Source: DASYTH01 sp035762905
GTDB taxonomy: Bacteria > Actinomycetota > Actinomycetes > Mycobacteriales > Pseudonocardiaceae
Assembly: GCF_035762905.1 (NCBI RefSeq)
Contig: NZ_DASUCC010000015.1
Span: forward strand, 1-22,901
Direction of reading: 5' to 3'
DNA: 22,901 bases
A model generated the notes under the pieces. That model saw only the letters and a list, made by a program, of their open reading frames with translations, was not told the origin of the DNA and did no database searches. Position 1 is the stretch's first letter. Each line of letters begins with the position of its first letter. The translations under genes were made by a program, and so were the position numbers. This document shows, in pieces, positions 7,977 through 15,177 of this stretch.

Positions 7977-9047
7977 ATGCCAGACAGATCGACAAGAAGG
8001 CTGGGCATCCTGATCACCGCGACGGCTGCGGTGGCCGGTTCCTTCCTGCTGTCTTCCGCAACCGCGCACGCCGCCTCCGGTGTCACCGCGACCGGCACCA
8101 CGCTGCAGGTCAACGCACAGGCCGGCAGCGCCAACCGGATCAGCATCACGCTGGTGAACTCGACGTTCACCGTCACCGACGCCGGCGACACCGTCACTCC
8201 CGGGACGGGCTGCACCGCGGTGAATCCGAACACCGTGCACTGCACCGCCACGGGGATCACCCGCGTGGCGGTCACCGCCGGCGACCTGGACGACTCGGTC
8301 AGCGCTCAGGTTCCGTTCGACACCACCGTGCTGGGGGGTTCCGGCCGCGACCGAATCAGCACCTCGGCCGGCAACGACACCCTCGACGGCGGACCCGGTG
8401 ACGACGACTTGTTCGCCGGGGCCGGTCGCGACACGCTCAACGGCGGGGCCGGCGGCGACAACCTCGACGGCGGCAACGACGTCGACTTACTCAGCGGCGG
8501 CATCGACAACGACACGATCAAGGGCGGCAGGGGCCAGGACAGCGTCTTCGGCGAGGCCGGCGACGACGTCCTCGCCGGCGCCACCGGATTCACCGGGGGC
8601 GGCAACGACGGGCCGGACTTCCTGGTCGGCGGAACCGGCACAGACACCGCCGACTACTTCGACCACGGCGGGCTCGGCGTGACCGTGATCATCGACGGGA
8701 ACCCCAACGACGGCGCGTCCGGCGAGGGCGACGACGTGCACACCGACATCGAAACATCATCGGGACCATGGCCGTCGACGTGCTCATCGGCAACGAGCAG
8801 GGCAACCGACTGTTCGGCCTCGGCGGTGACGACCACCTCGACGGTTTCCTCGGCGACGACCACCTCGACTGCGGCACCGGAATCGACGTCGGCATCGGTG
8901 GCCCCGGCACCGACACCGCCATCGCCTGCGAAACCATCACCGGCATTCCCTGACCGACACCCCACCCTGGATGCCTCCCGAACGGCGAGGCATCCAGGGC
9001 CCACACGCCGAACTCTTGACGGCACACGCCGTCCGACCCGTCGCTGA
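7977..9047 (+). CDS. Secreted RTX-like calcium-binding repeat protein (frameshifted 3' end)
   Basis: ATG 7977 follows GAGGAG (7961-7966) and starts a signal peptide (MPDRSTRRLG, hydrophobic core, cleavage near ATAHA/AS, residue ~32). A beta-rich region (residues ~35-118) precedes a run of glycine/aspartate nonapeptides of the GGxGxDxLx class: GGPGDDDLFAGAGRDTL, GGAGGDNLDGG, GGIDNDTIKGGRGQDSVFG, GEAGDDVLAG. Such repeats fold into a calcium-bound parallel beta-roll outside the cell. As the sequence stands the frame runs to 9047. From about 8752, however, the repeats continue in the -1 frame (IIGTMAVDVLIGNEQGNRLF, GLGGDDHLDG, CGTGIDVGIGGPGTD, ACETI) to TGA 8951-8953, directly before a strong terminator. 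One missing base near 8750 (GATCGA-AACATC) explains this. Either a real mutation or a sequencing error swaps the last repeats for an unrelated tail. Confidence 0.8.
   Translation: MPDRSTRRLGILITATAAVAGSFLLSSATAHAASGVTATGTTLQVNAQAGSANRISITLVNSTFTVTDAGDTVTPGTGCTAVNPNTVHCTATGITRVAVTAGDLDDSVSAQVPFDTTVLGGSGRDRISTSAGNDTLDGGPGDDDLFAGAGRDTLNGGAGGDNLDGGNDVDLLSGGIDNDTIKGGRGQDSVFGEAGDDVLAGATGFTGGGNDGPDFLVGGTGTDTADYFDHGGLGVTVIIDGNPNDGASGEGDDVHTDIETSSGPWPSTCSSATSRATDCSASAVTTTSTVSSATTTSTAAPESTSASVAPAPTPPSPAKPSPAFPDRHPTLDASRTARHPGPTRRTLDGTRRPTRR
8965..8999 (+). terminator. Strong hairpin terminator after the ancestral RTX stop
   Basis: CCCTGGATGCCTC (8965-8977) and GAGGCATCCAGGG (8987-8999) are perfect 13-bp complements with a 9-nt loop, 12 bases after the TGA of the shifted frame. 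The current unshifted frame reads straight through it. Confidence 0.85.
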
Positions 9048-9327
9048 CATTGACACGGTCTATACCGCGCAACAGCTCGGCCGACTGGAGCCGCGATCGT
9101 GGGCGCAGATGACGTACTCCGGTAGTTTCCGAACTCTGAGGTTCGGTCGGCCAGCCGGTGACATGGAGCGGTTCAAGGACTTCATCGAATCCCGGGGCGT
9201 CGAAAAGGGCAAGGACGCTTTCAAGGACTGACTGGCGCAGTGTCGGCCGGGCGGTGAACTCTCCCGCCCGCCCCACAACTCATCCGCCACCGCCAAAATC
9301 CTCGCGGGACCCGAGCCTGCTCGCGGA
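9000..9327. other. Mostly non-coding; possible small ORF remnant
   Basis: A plus-strand frame ending at TGA 9229-9231 encodes MERFKDFIESRGVEKGKDAF near its end, which looks protein-like. The only long version of the ORF starts inside the RTX terminator, and no ribosome-binding site is visible for the internal ATGs (9107, 9161). A hairpin (CGGGCGG 9248-9254 / CCGCCCG 9264-9270) could terminate the minus-strand J-domain gene. Confidence 0.4.
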
Positions 9328-9651
9328 TCAGCTGTGGGCAGGAGGGTGACGGCGAACGGGTCCAGCCCAGATGTCCGGCGTTCGTGGCGATGTTGGGGGG
9401 TGGATCCGCACCGGAATGTCATGTCCGTGCGAGGAATCCCGGCTGTGTTCGGCCGGCGGGCGGACATCCCGGTCACGGTCACGGAGCCGGCGGTACGCCG
9501 CGATCACGGCCGCGAGCCGGTCACTGTCGGGATGGGGTGCGTCGGGATGGCAGGTCCGGACCGCGCGCCGGTAGGCGGCAGCGATCTCGGCGCTGGTGGC
9601 GCCGGGGTCGACCCCGAGCACGGTATAGGGGTCGGGTTCGCCGGTGCTCAT
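9328..9651 (-). CDS. Small J-domain (DnaJ-like) protein
   Basis: 107 aa from ATG 9651. The first ~65 residues form a J domain: DPYTVLGVDPGATSAEIAAA (helix I-II), YRRAVRTCHPD with the invariant HPD tripeptide, then DRLAAVIAAYRRLRD (helix III). J domains stimulate the ATPase of DnaK/Hsp70. The remainder is a short Pro/Arg/His-rich tail. There is no G/F region, zinc-binding domain or C-terminal substrate-binding domain, so this is a minimal type III J-protein. Longer in-frame extensions upstream are Arg/Pro-rich and run across the Hsp20 terminator, so they were not chosen. No strong Shine-Dalgarno site is visible. It lies 184 bases after the Hsp20 gene on the same strand, within a chaperone/stress cluster. 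Confidence 0.8.
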   Translation of the reverse strand: MSTGEPDPYTVLGVDPGATSAEIAAAYRRAVRTCHPDAPHPDSDRLAAVIAAYRRLRDRDRDVRPPAEHSRDSSHGHDIPVRIHPPTSPRTPDIWAGPVRRHPPAHS

Positions 9652-9775
9652 GGCGAGCGGCGGGACGGATCGGACACGTGAATGGGGCCGCGCCGTCGGT
9701 CGCGGGCCAGCCGGCTCCCGGCCCGGTCGATGTGGGGCACCGTGCTCAACCTCCTGTCCGGCCCGCCTCCGGCCC

Positions 9776-9801
9776 CGCCCGCGGGTGCTCCCACGCGGGC
9801 G
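9776..9801 (-). terminator. Hairpin terminator after Hsp20
   Basis: CGCCCGCG (9776-9783) and CGCGGGCG (9794-9801) form an 8-bp stem with a 10-nt loop. It is about 35 bases past the Hsp20 stop and before the J-domain start, suggesting that the two genes are at least partly uncoupled. Confidence 0.5.
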
Positions 9802-9835
9802 CGGGCCAGGAGCCAGCCGGGCCTGGTCAACGCGA

Positions 9836-10267
9836 TCAGGCGTTGATCTGCCTGGCGTCACTGCCGCCGCTGATGGCGATCTTGCGGGGTCGGGCTTGCT
9901 CGGCGACCGGCACTCGCAGGGTCAACACACCCGCGTCGTAGTGCGCCTTGATGTGCTCGGTCTCGAGGGTGTCGCCGAGGAACAGCTGGCGGGAGAACAC
10001 CCCGCGGGGCCGTTCGCTGACCTGGACCTCGGCACCTTCCTCGTACTCCGGGGTGCGTTCGGCTTTGACCGTGAGCACGTTTCGCTCTACGTCCAGGTCG
10101 ATCGAGTCCGCCGCCACACCGGGCAGGTCGAACTGCACCACGTACTCGTTGCCGGACCGGTAGGCGTCCATCGGCATCACCGCCGGCCGGGCCGCGGTGC
10201 CCTGGGCGCCGAAGAACTGCTGGGTCAGCCGGTCCAGCTCCCGGAACGGGTCGGTCCGCATCAACAT
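9836..10267 (-). CDS. Hsp20 / alpha-crystallin-family small heat-shock protein
   Basis: 143 aa. After MLMRTDPFRELDRLTQQFFG, the typical actinobacterial sHsp N-terminus, comes an alpha-crystallin domain (about residues 35-130): AYRSGNEYVVQFDLPGV, DLDVERNVLTVKAER, RGVFSRQLFLGDTL, and the signature AHYDAGVLTLRVPVAE. The C-terminal tail has the oligomerisation-type I-x-I/V motif (KIAISG). sHsps are ATP-independent cytoplasmic holdases that keep unfolding proteins soluble for DnaK/ClpB. Two ATGs compete, at 10273 and 10267. GGAGG lies 3 bases before the first but 9 before the second, so 10267 is preferred. A J-domain gene follows, and a MerR gene resembling HspR-type repressors sits about 0.85 kb away. 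Confidence 0.92.
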   Translation of the reverse strand: MLMRTDPFRELDRLTQQFFGAQGTAARPAVMPMDAYRSGNEYVVQFDLPGVAADSIDLDVERNVLTVKAERTPEYEEGAEVQVSERPRGVFSRQLFLGDTLETEHIKAHYDAGVLTLRVPVAEQARPRKIAISGGSDARQINA

Positions 10268-10273
10268 GACCAT

Positions 10274-10662
10274 GCGCCTCCATTCTCCTTCCTTACGCAC
10301 CGCCGCCCGGCGGGCTGATGGCCGGGAGGCGGCTGGTCGATTGGTTGCCACCCATGCTAACGATCCGCTCAGCAATCCTGTTCCCATGGGTGAAGATATT
10401 CTCGAGTGTTTACTGCTGGTTCTTGGGCGTCCTCGAAGGTCCGGCCCCGTCGCAGTCAATGCGGCGGGGCCGGTACCGGTTCGGAGGGAGTTACGCGGTT
10501 GTGCTGAGTGTGTGCCACGCGCCATCCCGGGGGGTCGTCGCGGAAGGGTGCGCCACGAGGCGGGAGGCCGGGACCGCTGCCGGGTCTCTCGGCCGGTTCG
10601 ACGCAGACACCCAGCCCGTGGAGGGCGATGGCCGGGCCCGCTGCAGGCGTGCCCGCGCGGTA
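10274..10662. other. Intergenic; probable Hsp20 promoter region
   Basis: No convincing gene. Frames continuing upstream of Hsp20 are Arg/Pro-rich shadows. A minus-strand ACTCGAGAATATC (around 10395-10407) resembles the CTCGAGATA half-site upstream of the MerR gene and might be part of a heat-shock operator; this is a weak visual similarity only. Confidence 0.35.
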
Positions 10663-10977
10663 TCACCTACCTTTCGCTCTCATCGTCATGTCGCTGCACT
10701 CGGGGCGCGGGCCGGTCGCCGGAGGGGAACGCTGCCGCCGGCCAACCCACGGCGCCGGCACCACCCCAGCCAGCCGGCCGGCGCCGGTGGCTCGGGGCGC
10801 GCGAATCGGACGCGGCGGGCCTGCGCTACCGGGCCGCGGTCTTGGCAGACGGGGAGGGACAACGCCAAAGTTGGCGGCCATGATCGCGTCGAACTCCGCG
10901 CGCAGCCAACCCGGATCGGCATAGACCACCTCGGCGAAGCCGCTGGTCACCGTCGCGTGACGGGTGGTGTCCCGCAT
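10663..10977 (-). CDS. Small conserved-looking actinobacterial protein
   Basis: 104 aa from ATG 10977, preceded by GGGGAG at about 9 bases. The N-terminal third (TSGFAEVVYADPGWLRAEFD, then AIMAANFG) is well ordered. The pattern '(E/D)(L/V)VYADPxWLRAEFDAIxAAxF' is familiar from short, uncharacterised actinobacterial proteins. The rest is Pro/Arg-rich and probably disordered. I cannot assign a function. It is divergent from the MerR gene, sharing a roughly 150-base intergenic region with it, so it may be under MerR control and part of the stress cluster. Confidence 0.7.
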   Translation of the reverse strand: MRDTTRHATVTSGFAEVVYADPGWLRAEFDAIMAANFGVVPPRLPRPRPGSAGPPRPIRAPRATGAGRLAGVVPAPWVGRRQRSPPATGPRPECSDMTMRAKGR

Positions 10978-11075
10978 CGTCGATCACTCCCCGGCTATGT
11001 CGTGTTCGACACCAGGTCATGTACCGCGTCTCTCTATTTCTATAGCGCGCACTGAAGATTGTGTCAAGCGTCCGC

Positions 11076-11095
11076 TCGAGATAACCTGTACTCGA
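11076..11095. promoter_or_regulatory. Possible operator: TCGAG-N10-CTCGA dyad upstream of MerR gene
   Basis: TCGAG (11076-11080) and CTCGA (11091-11095) form an inverted repeat about 30 bases before the MerR start. Extended by a base or two, the halves (CTCGAGA, ACTCGAT) loosely resemble the HAIR element CTTGAGT-N7-ACTCAAG bound by HspR, but the spacer is 8, not 7. Autoregulation is an inference. Confidence 0.35.
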
Positions 11096-11126
11096 TAGTC
11101 TGGCGTCAGCGGTGGCGGAGGTGTGC

Positions 11127-11447
11127 GTGGCCGATCTCGGCAAGCTCGACGACCAGGACTACCCGGCGTTCACCACCGGACAGGCCGCAATCATGCTTGG
11201 CGTGCAGGAAGCATTCCTGCGCAGCCTGGACACCGCCGACCTGGTCCGCCCGCACCGCTCCACCGGCGGACACCGCCGCTACTCACGCCGTCAGCTCACC
11301 CTCGTGGTGCGGCTACGCGAACAGCTCGACGAGGGCCACACCCTCGCCGCCGCCGCCAGCATCATCGGCCTGCAGGACCAGCTCGCCGAGGCCCAGACCA
11401 CCATCGACGACCTCCGCGCCCAGCTCGGCCACCCTGCCTCCGGCTGA
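11127..11447 (+). CDS. MerR-family transcriptional regulator (HspR-like)
   Basis: About 106 aa. The N-terminal winged helix-turn-helix of the MerR family is clear: FTTGQAAIMLGVQEAFLRSL, then DLVRPHRSTGGHRRYSRRQL (the conserved RSxGGHRRY wing), then LREQLDEGHTLAAAASIIG. The last ~25 residues (LQDQLAEAQTTIDDLRAQLG) form a dimerisation coiled coil. No effector or metal-binding domain follows and no Cys cluster is present, so it is of the short HspR-like type rather than a metal sensor. GTG codons at 11112, 11121 and 11127 are in frame; GGAGG at 11117-11121 best fits GTG 11127. Position beside Hsp20 and J-domain genes supports a role in heat-shock control. Confidence 0.85.
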   Translation: MADLGKLDDQDYPAFTTGQAAIMLGVQEAFLRSLDTADLVRPHRSTGGHRRYSRRQLTLVVRLREQLDEGHTLAAAASIIGLQDQLAEAQTTIDDLRAQLGHPASG

Positions 11448-11577
11448 GACGCGGTCAGCATCGACCCACGCCACCTCGCCGAACGCCCGCGCCAACGGTC
11501 TGCGGGACGGCACTCACGGCACGTCCGATCGCAGGGGTTCGACCTCGCGGCTGTGCGCCGTCTCGACGCGCACGATT

Positions 11578-12624
11578 TCAGGGCTGGCCGCCGACACCGG
11601 TCCGGACCTCTCGGATCCGTCCCCCGGGGACCTGGCTGGCCAGCGGCGGGGTGGGCAGCCCGGCACCGTGGCGCAGGCCACGCAGGAACTCCTTGATGGC
11701 CTGCTTGGCGGTGTGGTTCGGCGTCCAGCCGAGCTCGGTGCGGGCCCGGGTGGTGTCCATGATCGGCATGCGCAGGACGGCGTCGAGCAGACCGGGACTG
11801 GCCGGCACCAGGCGCAGCCACCACGCCGCAGTCAGGGCGCCGCGCACCGGCCAGGCTGGTACGGAGATGACCCTGGCCCGCAGGCAGTCGGCGAGCAGGG
11901 CCGCGTCTACCACCTCGTCGGCAGCGATGTTGAACGCACCGCGCACCGGGCGGTGCACGGCCAACCGGAACGCCTCGGCGACATCCACGGTGTGCACCGC
12001 CTGAAAGCGCAGACCGGGCAGGTCGGGTACGACCGGCACCAGACCGGGCCGCACCAGCCGTCCGGGCAGCAGCGGTCCGGCGAACAGCCTGCGCTGCTCG
12101 GATGCCGCGCCGTGCTTGAACACGAACCCGGGTCGCAGCCGGACCACCGACAGGTCCGGGCTGGCCAGCTCCAGGGCGTCGAGAACCCTCTCCAAGTAAG
12201 GCTTTTCCCGGGTGTAGGCGGCCTTCGGCCACCCGTCGGTCGGCCACGTCTCGGCCACCGGTTCGTCCTTGGGTCCGGGCGAGTAGGCACCCACCGAGGA
12301 CGAGTACACCAACTTGGGCACGTCGGCCTGGGCAGCCGCCCGGAACACCCGGACCCCGCCCTCTACATTGTTGGCCCACGTGACCGTCGGCCGGTGGGTG
12401 GGCTGGAACAGCCACGCCAGATGAACCACGGCGTCGGCCCGGTCGAACAGATCGACCAGATCCGCGGTGCGGATGTCCGCACTCCGCCAGTCGACCTTGG
12501 GCAGCCATAGCTCCGGCACCCGGCGCGCGACGCCCAGCACCGAATCGACGTCCGGATCCCGGCTGAGTGCCGCCACCAGACTCGTGCCGATGTTCCCCGT
12601 CGCCCCCACCACCACGACCCTCAT
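11578..12624 (-). CDS. NAD-dependent epimerase/dehydratase (extended SDR)
   Basis: 348 aa. The ATG at 12624 starts directly at the first beta-strand (MRVVVVGATGNIGTSLVAAL), whose GxxGxxG motif binds NAD(P). Other extended-SDR features follow: DIRTADL, ADAVVHLAW, a Ser-rich strand LVYSSSVGAY carrying the catalytic Ser/Thr, and the catalytic YxxxK in AAYTREKPYLE. Then come VVRLRPGFVF and FQAVHTVDVAEAFRLAV. The family interconverts or reduces nucleotide sugars and related substrates; the exact substrate is not deducible. It converges with the MerR gene, leaving about 130 bases between stops with no clear terminator. Its start overlaps the stop of a tiny upstream ORF in an ATGA arrangement. Confidence 0.9.
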   Translation of the reverse strand: MRVVVVGATGNIGTSLVAALSRDPDVDSVLGVARRVPELWLPKVDWRSADIRTADLVDLFDRADAVVHLAWLFQPTHRPTVTWANNVEGGVRVFRAAAQADVPKLVYSSSVGAYSPGPKDEPVAETWPTDGWPKAAYTREKPYLERVLDALELASPDLSVVRLRPGFVFKHGAASEQRRLFAGPLLPGRLVRPGLVPVVPDLPGLRFQAVHTVDVAEAFRLAVHRPVRGAFNIAADEVVDAALLADCLRARVISVPAWPVRGALTAAWWLRLVPASPGLLDAVLRMPIMDTTRARTELGWTPNHTAKQAIKEFLRGLRHGAGLPTPPLASQVPGGRIREVRTGVGGQP

Positions 12625-12815
12625 GGCCAGGGCGTACCCACTGCCCAACGAACCAATCGACGCCGAACTACTCGTGCGAGTGACACTCCGCCGTGCGAAA
12701 TCGGAAAGGGCGACAGCGCGCCGGCCCAGCGGGCCGTGCTGAACTCCAGCCGGGTGCCATCCGGCCTGACGGCGCAACCTGTGCACGCGTGCGGGCAGAT
12801 GACCAGGCCGCTCAT
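12621..12815 (-). CDS. Possible 64-aa Cys-rich small protein, coupled to the epimerase
   Basis: An ORF from ATG 12815 ends in a TGA that overlaps the epimerase ATG (ATGA). Its N-terminal half (SGLVICPHACTGCAVRPDG, then LEFSTARWAGALSPFP) has protein-like composition, GC-rich third positions and a CPHACTGC cluster that could bind metal. The C-terminal half is Arg/Val-rich with poorer codon bias. No good Shine-Dalgarno site precedes it and I recognise no family. It may be a real leader-like gene or chance. Confidence 0.3.
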   Translation of the reverse strand: MSGLVICPHACTGCAVRPDGTRLEFSTARWAGALSPFPISHGGVSLARVVRRRLVRWAVGTPWP

Positions 12816-13063
12816 ACGGCTGGCGACCGCGTCCGCGCCAATGTCAGGTCACGGCGAATCCCTCCCCAGGAGACCCATGCTACGCCCGCCGACCAGCTGA
12901 TTTGCATCCGCTACTGGCACAGTCGCGGATTCCACAGGGGTTAGTTCCGGCGGAGGTTGCTGCCGGTGTCGGCGAAAGTGGATCCGGCTGTCTAACGCGC
13001 GCGTGCAACCTGCCAGGGGCCGACCGCGTTGTTATCCCGTCCAAGATCTGCAGGAGGATGCCG

Positions 13064-13582
13064 GTGGCCGGTTTCGATGAGGACTTCGCCGACTTCTACT
13101 CGGCGCGGTTCGACGCGGCGCGGCGTACCGCGTACGCGCTGTGCGGAGACTGGCTCGAGGCGGAGGAACTGGCCCAGGGAAGTTTCGTCCGGCTGTACCC
13201 CAAGTGGCCACGCGTGGCCAGCGGCAACGCGGAGGGCTACCTGCGCACCACCCTCGTCCGGCTCTTCCTCGACACCAGGCGGCGGGGTCGCGCGAAGGAA
13301 TGCCTGGTCGCCGAGACGCCCGACCGGTCGGAGCACTCGAGGGACCTGGCGCGCGTCGACGAGCAGCAGTCGCTGCTGGCGGCGCTACAGGACGTGCCAC
13401 CGAGGCAGCGGGCGACGCTCGTGCTGCGCATCGTCCACGACCTGCCCGTCGAGCAGGTCGCGCAGGTGCTGCGGTGCTCGGCGGGCACCGTCAAAAGTCA
13501 AATGTCACGAGGGATACAGGCGTTGCGGGCGGCGTACCGCAACGCCGACACACCGGAGCGGAGCGTGCGAGATGTGGGATGA
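13064..13582 (+). CDS. ECF (SigE-family) RNA polymerase sigma factor
   Basis: About 172 aa. Region 2: DFADFYSARFDAARRTAYAL, CGDWLEAEELAQGSFVRLY, YLRTTLVRLFLDTRR, which binds the -10 element and core polymerase. Region 4: LQDVPPRQRATLVLRIVHDL, VEQVAQVLRCSAGTVKSQMS (helix-turn-helix for -35), RGIQALRAAY. There is no region 1 or 3, as in ECF sigmas; it matches the actinobacterial SigE-like subgroup of about 170 residues. AGGAGG (13052-13057) abuts ATG 13058 but sits 6 bases before GTG 13064, so GTG 13064 (VAGFDEDFADFY) is the likelier start. The stop overlaps the next gene by 11 bases. The partner membrane protein probably controls it. Confidence 0.9.
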   Translation: MAGFDEDFADFYSARFDAARRTAYALCGDWLEAEELAQGSFVRLYPKWPRVASGNAEGYLRTTLVRLFLDTRRRGRAKECLVAETPDRSEHSRDLARVDEQQSLLAALQDVPPRQRATLVLRIVHDLPVEQVAQVLRCSAGTVKSQMSRGIQALRAAYRNADTPERSVRDVG

Positions 13583-14570
13583 GGATGACCTCGGCGCCGC
13601 GTTGCGGGCCGAACTGGCGCAACGGACCCCGCCAAGGCCCCGCCGCGGGCTGGTCGACGCGGTCGCTCGTGGCCGGCGCCGGCGCCGGCGCCAGCAGTTC
13701 GGCGCTGCGCTGGCGGCGGTGGCCGCAGTCGCCGGGGTGGCCACGGTGGTCATCAGCGCGGCAGCCCTGCTTTCCGGCGGTCAGGACGTCGCCGCGACCG
13801 GGACGTCCCCGACCGAAGCGCCGTGGCCGCGGGCCGATCTGCCGGCGCACTCCCCGTACACCACATGGACTCCGGCGTCGACCGCGCCACCACCGGCCGG
13901 CTGGCCGACCGAGCCGGTGCCCAGGTGCGAGATCCCCGACACCAGCGGCCGCGACCTGGACAGCGTCCGCGCCGACCTGCCGGCGCTGCAACAACGGGTC
14001 TGGCAAGCCATCGCCGCGGTGACCAGGACGCCGCCGGACAGCCCCATTACGGGCACGACGCTCCAGGGGCCGAGCCGCATCCCGATGCCGGTGACCGCTG
14101 GCACGACGGTGGGCCTGCTTGGCGAGCTGAAGCTGCCGCCCACCAGGCCGAACACTCGCGACGCGTTCACCTACACCGCCGACGTGTCCGACGCCGGGGG
14201 CACCGGCAGCGTGGTGTTGTCCTTCGGCCGGTTCACCGGTGATCCACTCACCGCGGCGGACGACCAGGCGTACGACATGTACAACTGTCAGCCACCGAAA
14301 CGGCACGTGCTGGCGGACGGGACCGTGTTGCAGATCTACGACGTGGCGCCGAGCGACCCGTTCGCGTCGCTGAACCAGACCCTGCGGATCTACCTGCCGG
14401 ACGGACAGCTGTACTCGCTGTCGGTGCAAAACTTCGGCAGTCCGGACTTCGCCACCAACCGGGAGGATCCCGGGCACCCGCACCGGATCGGTGCCGGCCG
14501 GCCGACGCTGCCGCTAACGGAAGCGCAACTCGCCGAACTGGGCCTGGCTATGGTGGCTGACCCTCAGTGA
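13572..14570 (+). CDS. Membrane-anchored probable anti-sigma factor / sigma partner
   Basis: 332 aa. Layout: a short acidic cytoplasmic N-terminus (MWDEDDLGAALRAELAQ) of the kind that contacts sigma factors, a six-Arg stretch (residues ~35-40), one transmembrane helix (FGAALAAVAAVAGVATVVIS, ~43-67), then a ~260-residue extracytoplasmic domain. In that domain, NTRDAFTYTADVSDAGGTGS, VLSFGRF, DMYNCQPPKRHVLADGTVLQ and LRIYLPDGQLYSLSV suggest a beta-rich sensor. No HxxxCxxC zinc anti-sigma motif is present. ATG 13572 lies within the end of the sigma gene (11-base overlap), so translation is coupled. By position and topology it is most likely the cognate anti-sigma or sensor of the sigma factor; no family signature confirms it. 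Confidence 0.8.
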   Translation: MWDEDDLGAALRAELAQRTPPRPRRGLVDAVARGRRRRRRQQFGAALAAVAAVAGVATVVISAAALLSGGQDVAATGTSPTEAPWPRADLPAHSPYTTWTPASTAPPPAGWPTEPVPRCEIPDTSGRDLDSVRADLPALQQRVWQAIAAVTRTPPDSPITGTTLQGPSRIPMPVTAGTTVGLLGELKLPPTRPNTRDAFTYTADVSDAGGTGSVVLSFGRFTGDPLTAADDQAYDMYNCQPPKRHVLADGTVLQIYDVAPSDPFASLNQTLRIYLPDGQLYSLSVQNFGSPDFATNREDPGHPHRIGAGRPTLPLTEAQLAELGLAMVADPQ

Positions 14571-14627
14571 CCTACTTGCCTGTAGCGGCGGGATCGCCTG
14601 CTGCGTAGTGTCTCCAGGTTGCGCCTG

Positions 14628-14659
14628 CCTCGGCGGCGAGCAACTCGGCGCAGCCGAGG
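14628..14659 (+). terminator. Possible hairpin after the sigma operon
   Basis: CCTCGGC (14628-14634) and GCCGAGG (14653-14659) pair with an 18-nt loop, about 60 bases after the sigma-partner stop. The long loop and distance make this tentative. Confidence 0.3.
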
Positions 14660-14817
14660 TGGGAGCCGAGCAGGCTGGCGACGACGGCGGATGGGCTTGG
14701 ATGAGCACCCAAACTTGGTGCCACCAGCGTGCCGTTCACGCTGCCCGGTCAGACCTTGCGGGAGCGGTGCTCGCGGCGGGAGGGTGGGTTGTCCCGCGAC
14801 CTGGTTGGAGGTGCCTC

Positions 14818-15177
14818 GTGGTGACGGACATGCCCGCTCCCGTGCCGGTGGCGGAGTTGATCGCGCAGCGGCGGCGTGGGCGTTACTACGCTGGTGACGG
14901 ATACCTCGACCACGCCGAAGTCGCGGACGCTTGGCCGGTCGTCTGGGATCTCGACGCGGTCATCGGAGCCAACGGCGTCCGGACCAAGCAGGAAACTGCG
15001 ACAGGTACGTACGGCACCTCGTCCTGGACCGTGTACCACGCCAGCGACGTGCAGCGAGTCGCCGATGCGATCGCCGATGGCACGGCCGTGCGCCAGGTAA
15101 CCAAGCACAGATCAAGCTGTGCCCGTTGCAGGATGCGATGGAGACTGGCGCGATCCAATCACCTTGGCGGTACCTGA
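14818..15177 (+). CDS. Hypothetical small protein
   Basis: About 119 aa from GTG 14818 (GTG 14821 is equally possible), with GGAGG at 14807-14811 upstream. The core reads VAELIAQRRRGRYYAGDGYL, DHAEVADAWPVVWDLDAVIG, SSWTVYHASDVQRVADAIAD, with GC-rich third positions. The last ~25 codons lose this bias and turn Arg/Cys-rich, so the true end may have been altered by an indel near 15,105. I do not recognise the family and see no signal peptide or TM segment. It marks the last clearly host-like coding sequence before GC content falls. Confidence 0.5.
   Translation: MVTDMPAPVPVAELIAQRRRGRYYAGDGYLDHAEVADAWPVVWDLDAVIGANGVRTKQETATGTYGTSSWTVYHASDVQRVADAIADGTAVRQVTKHRSSCARCRMRWRLARSNHLGGT

Noticed and set aside
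8971..9231. 86-codon ORF after the RTX gene
   Set aside because: It starts inside the terminator hairpin and has no ribosome-binding site; only its last ~20 codons look protein-like.
11059..12510. 483-codon plus-strand ORF across the MerR and epimerase genes
   Set aside because: It overlaps a clear MerR gene in another frame and a clear epimerase on the other strand, and has no motif of its own.
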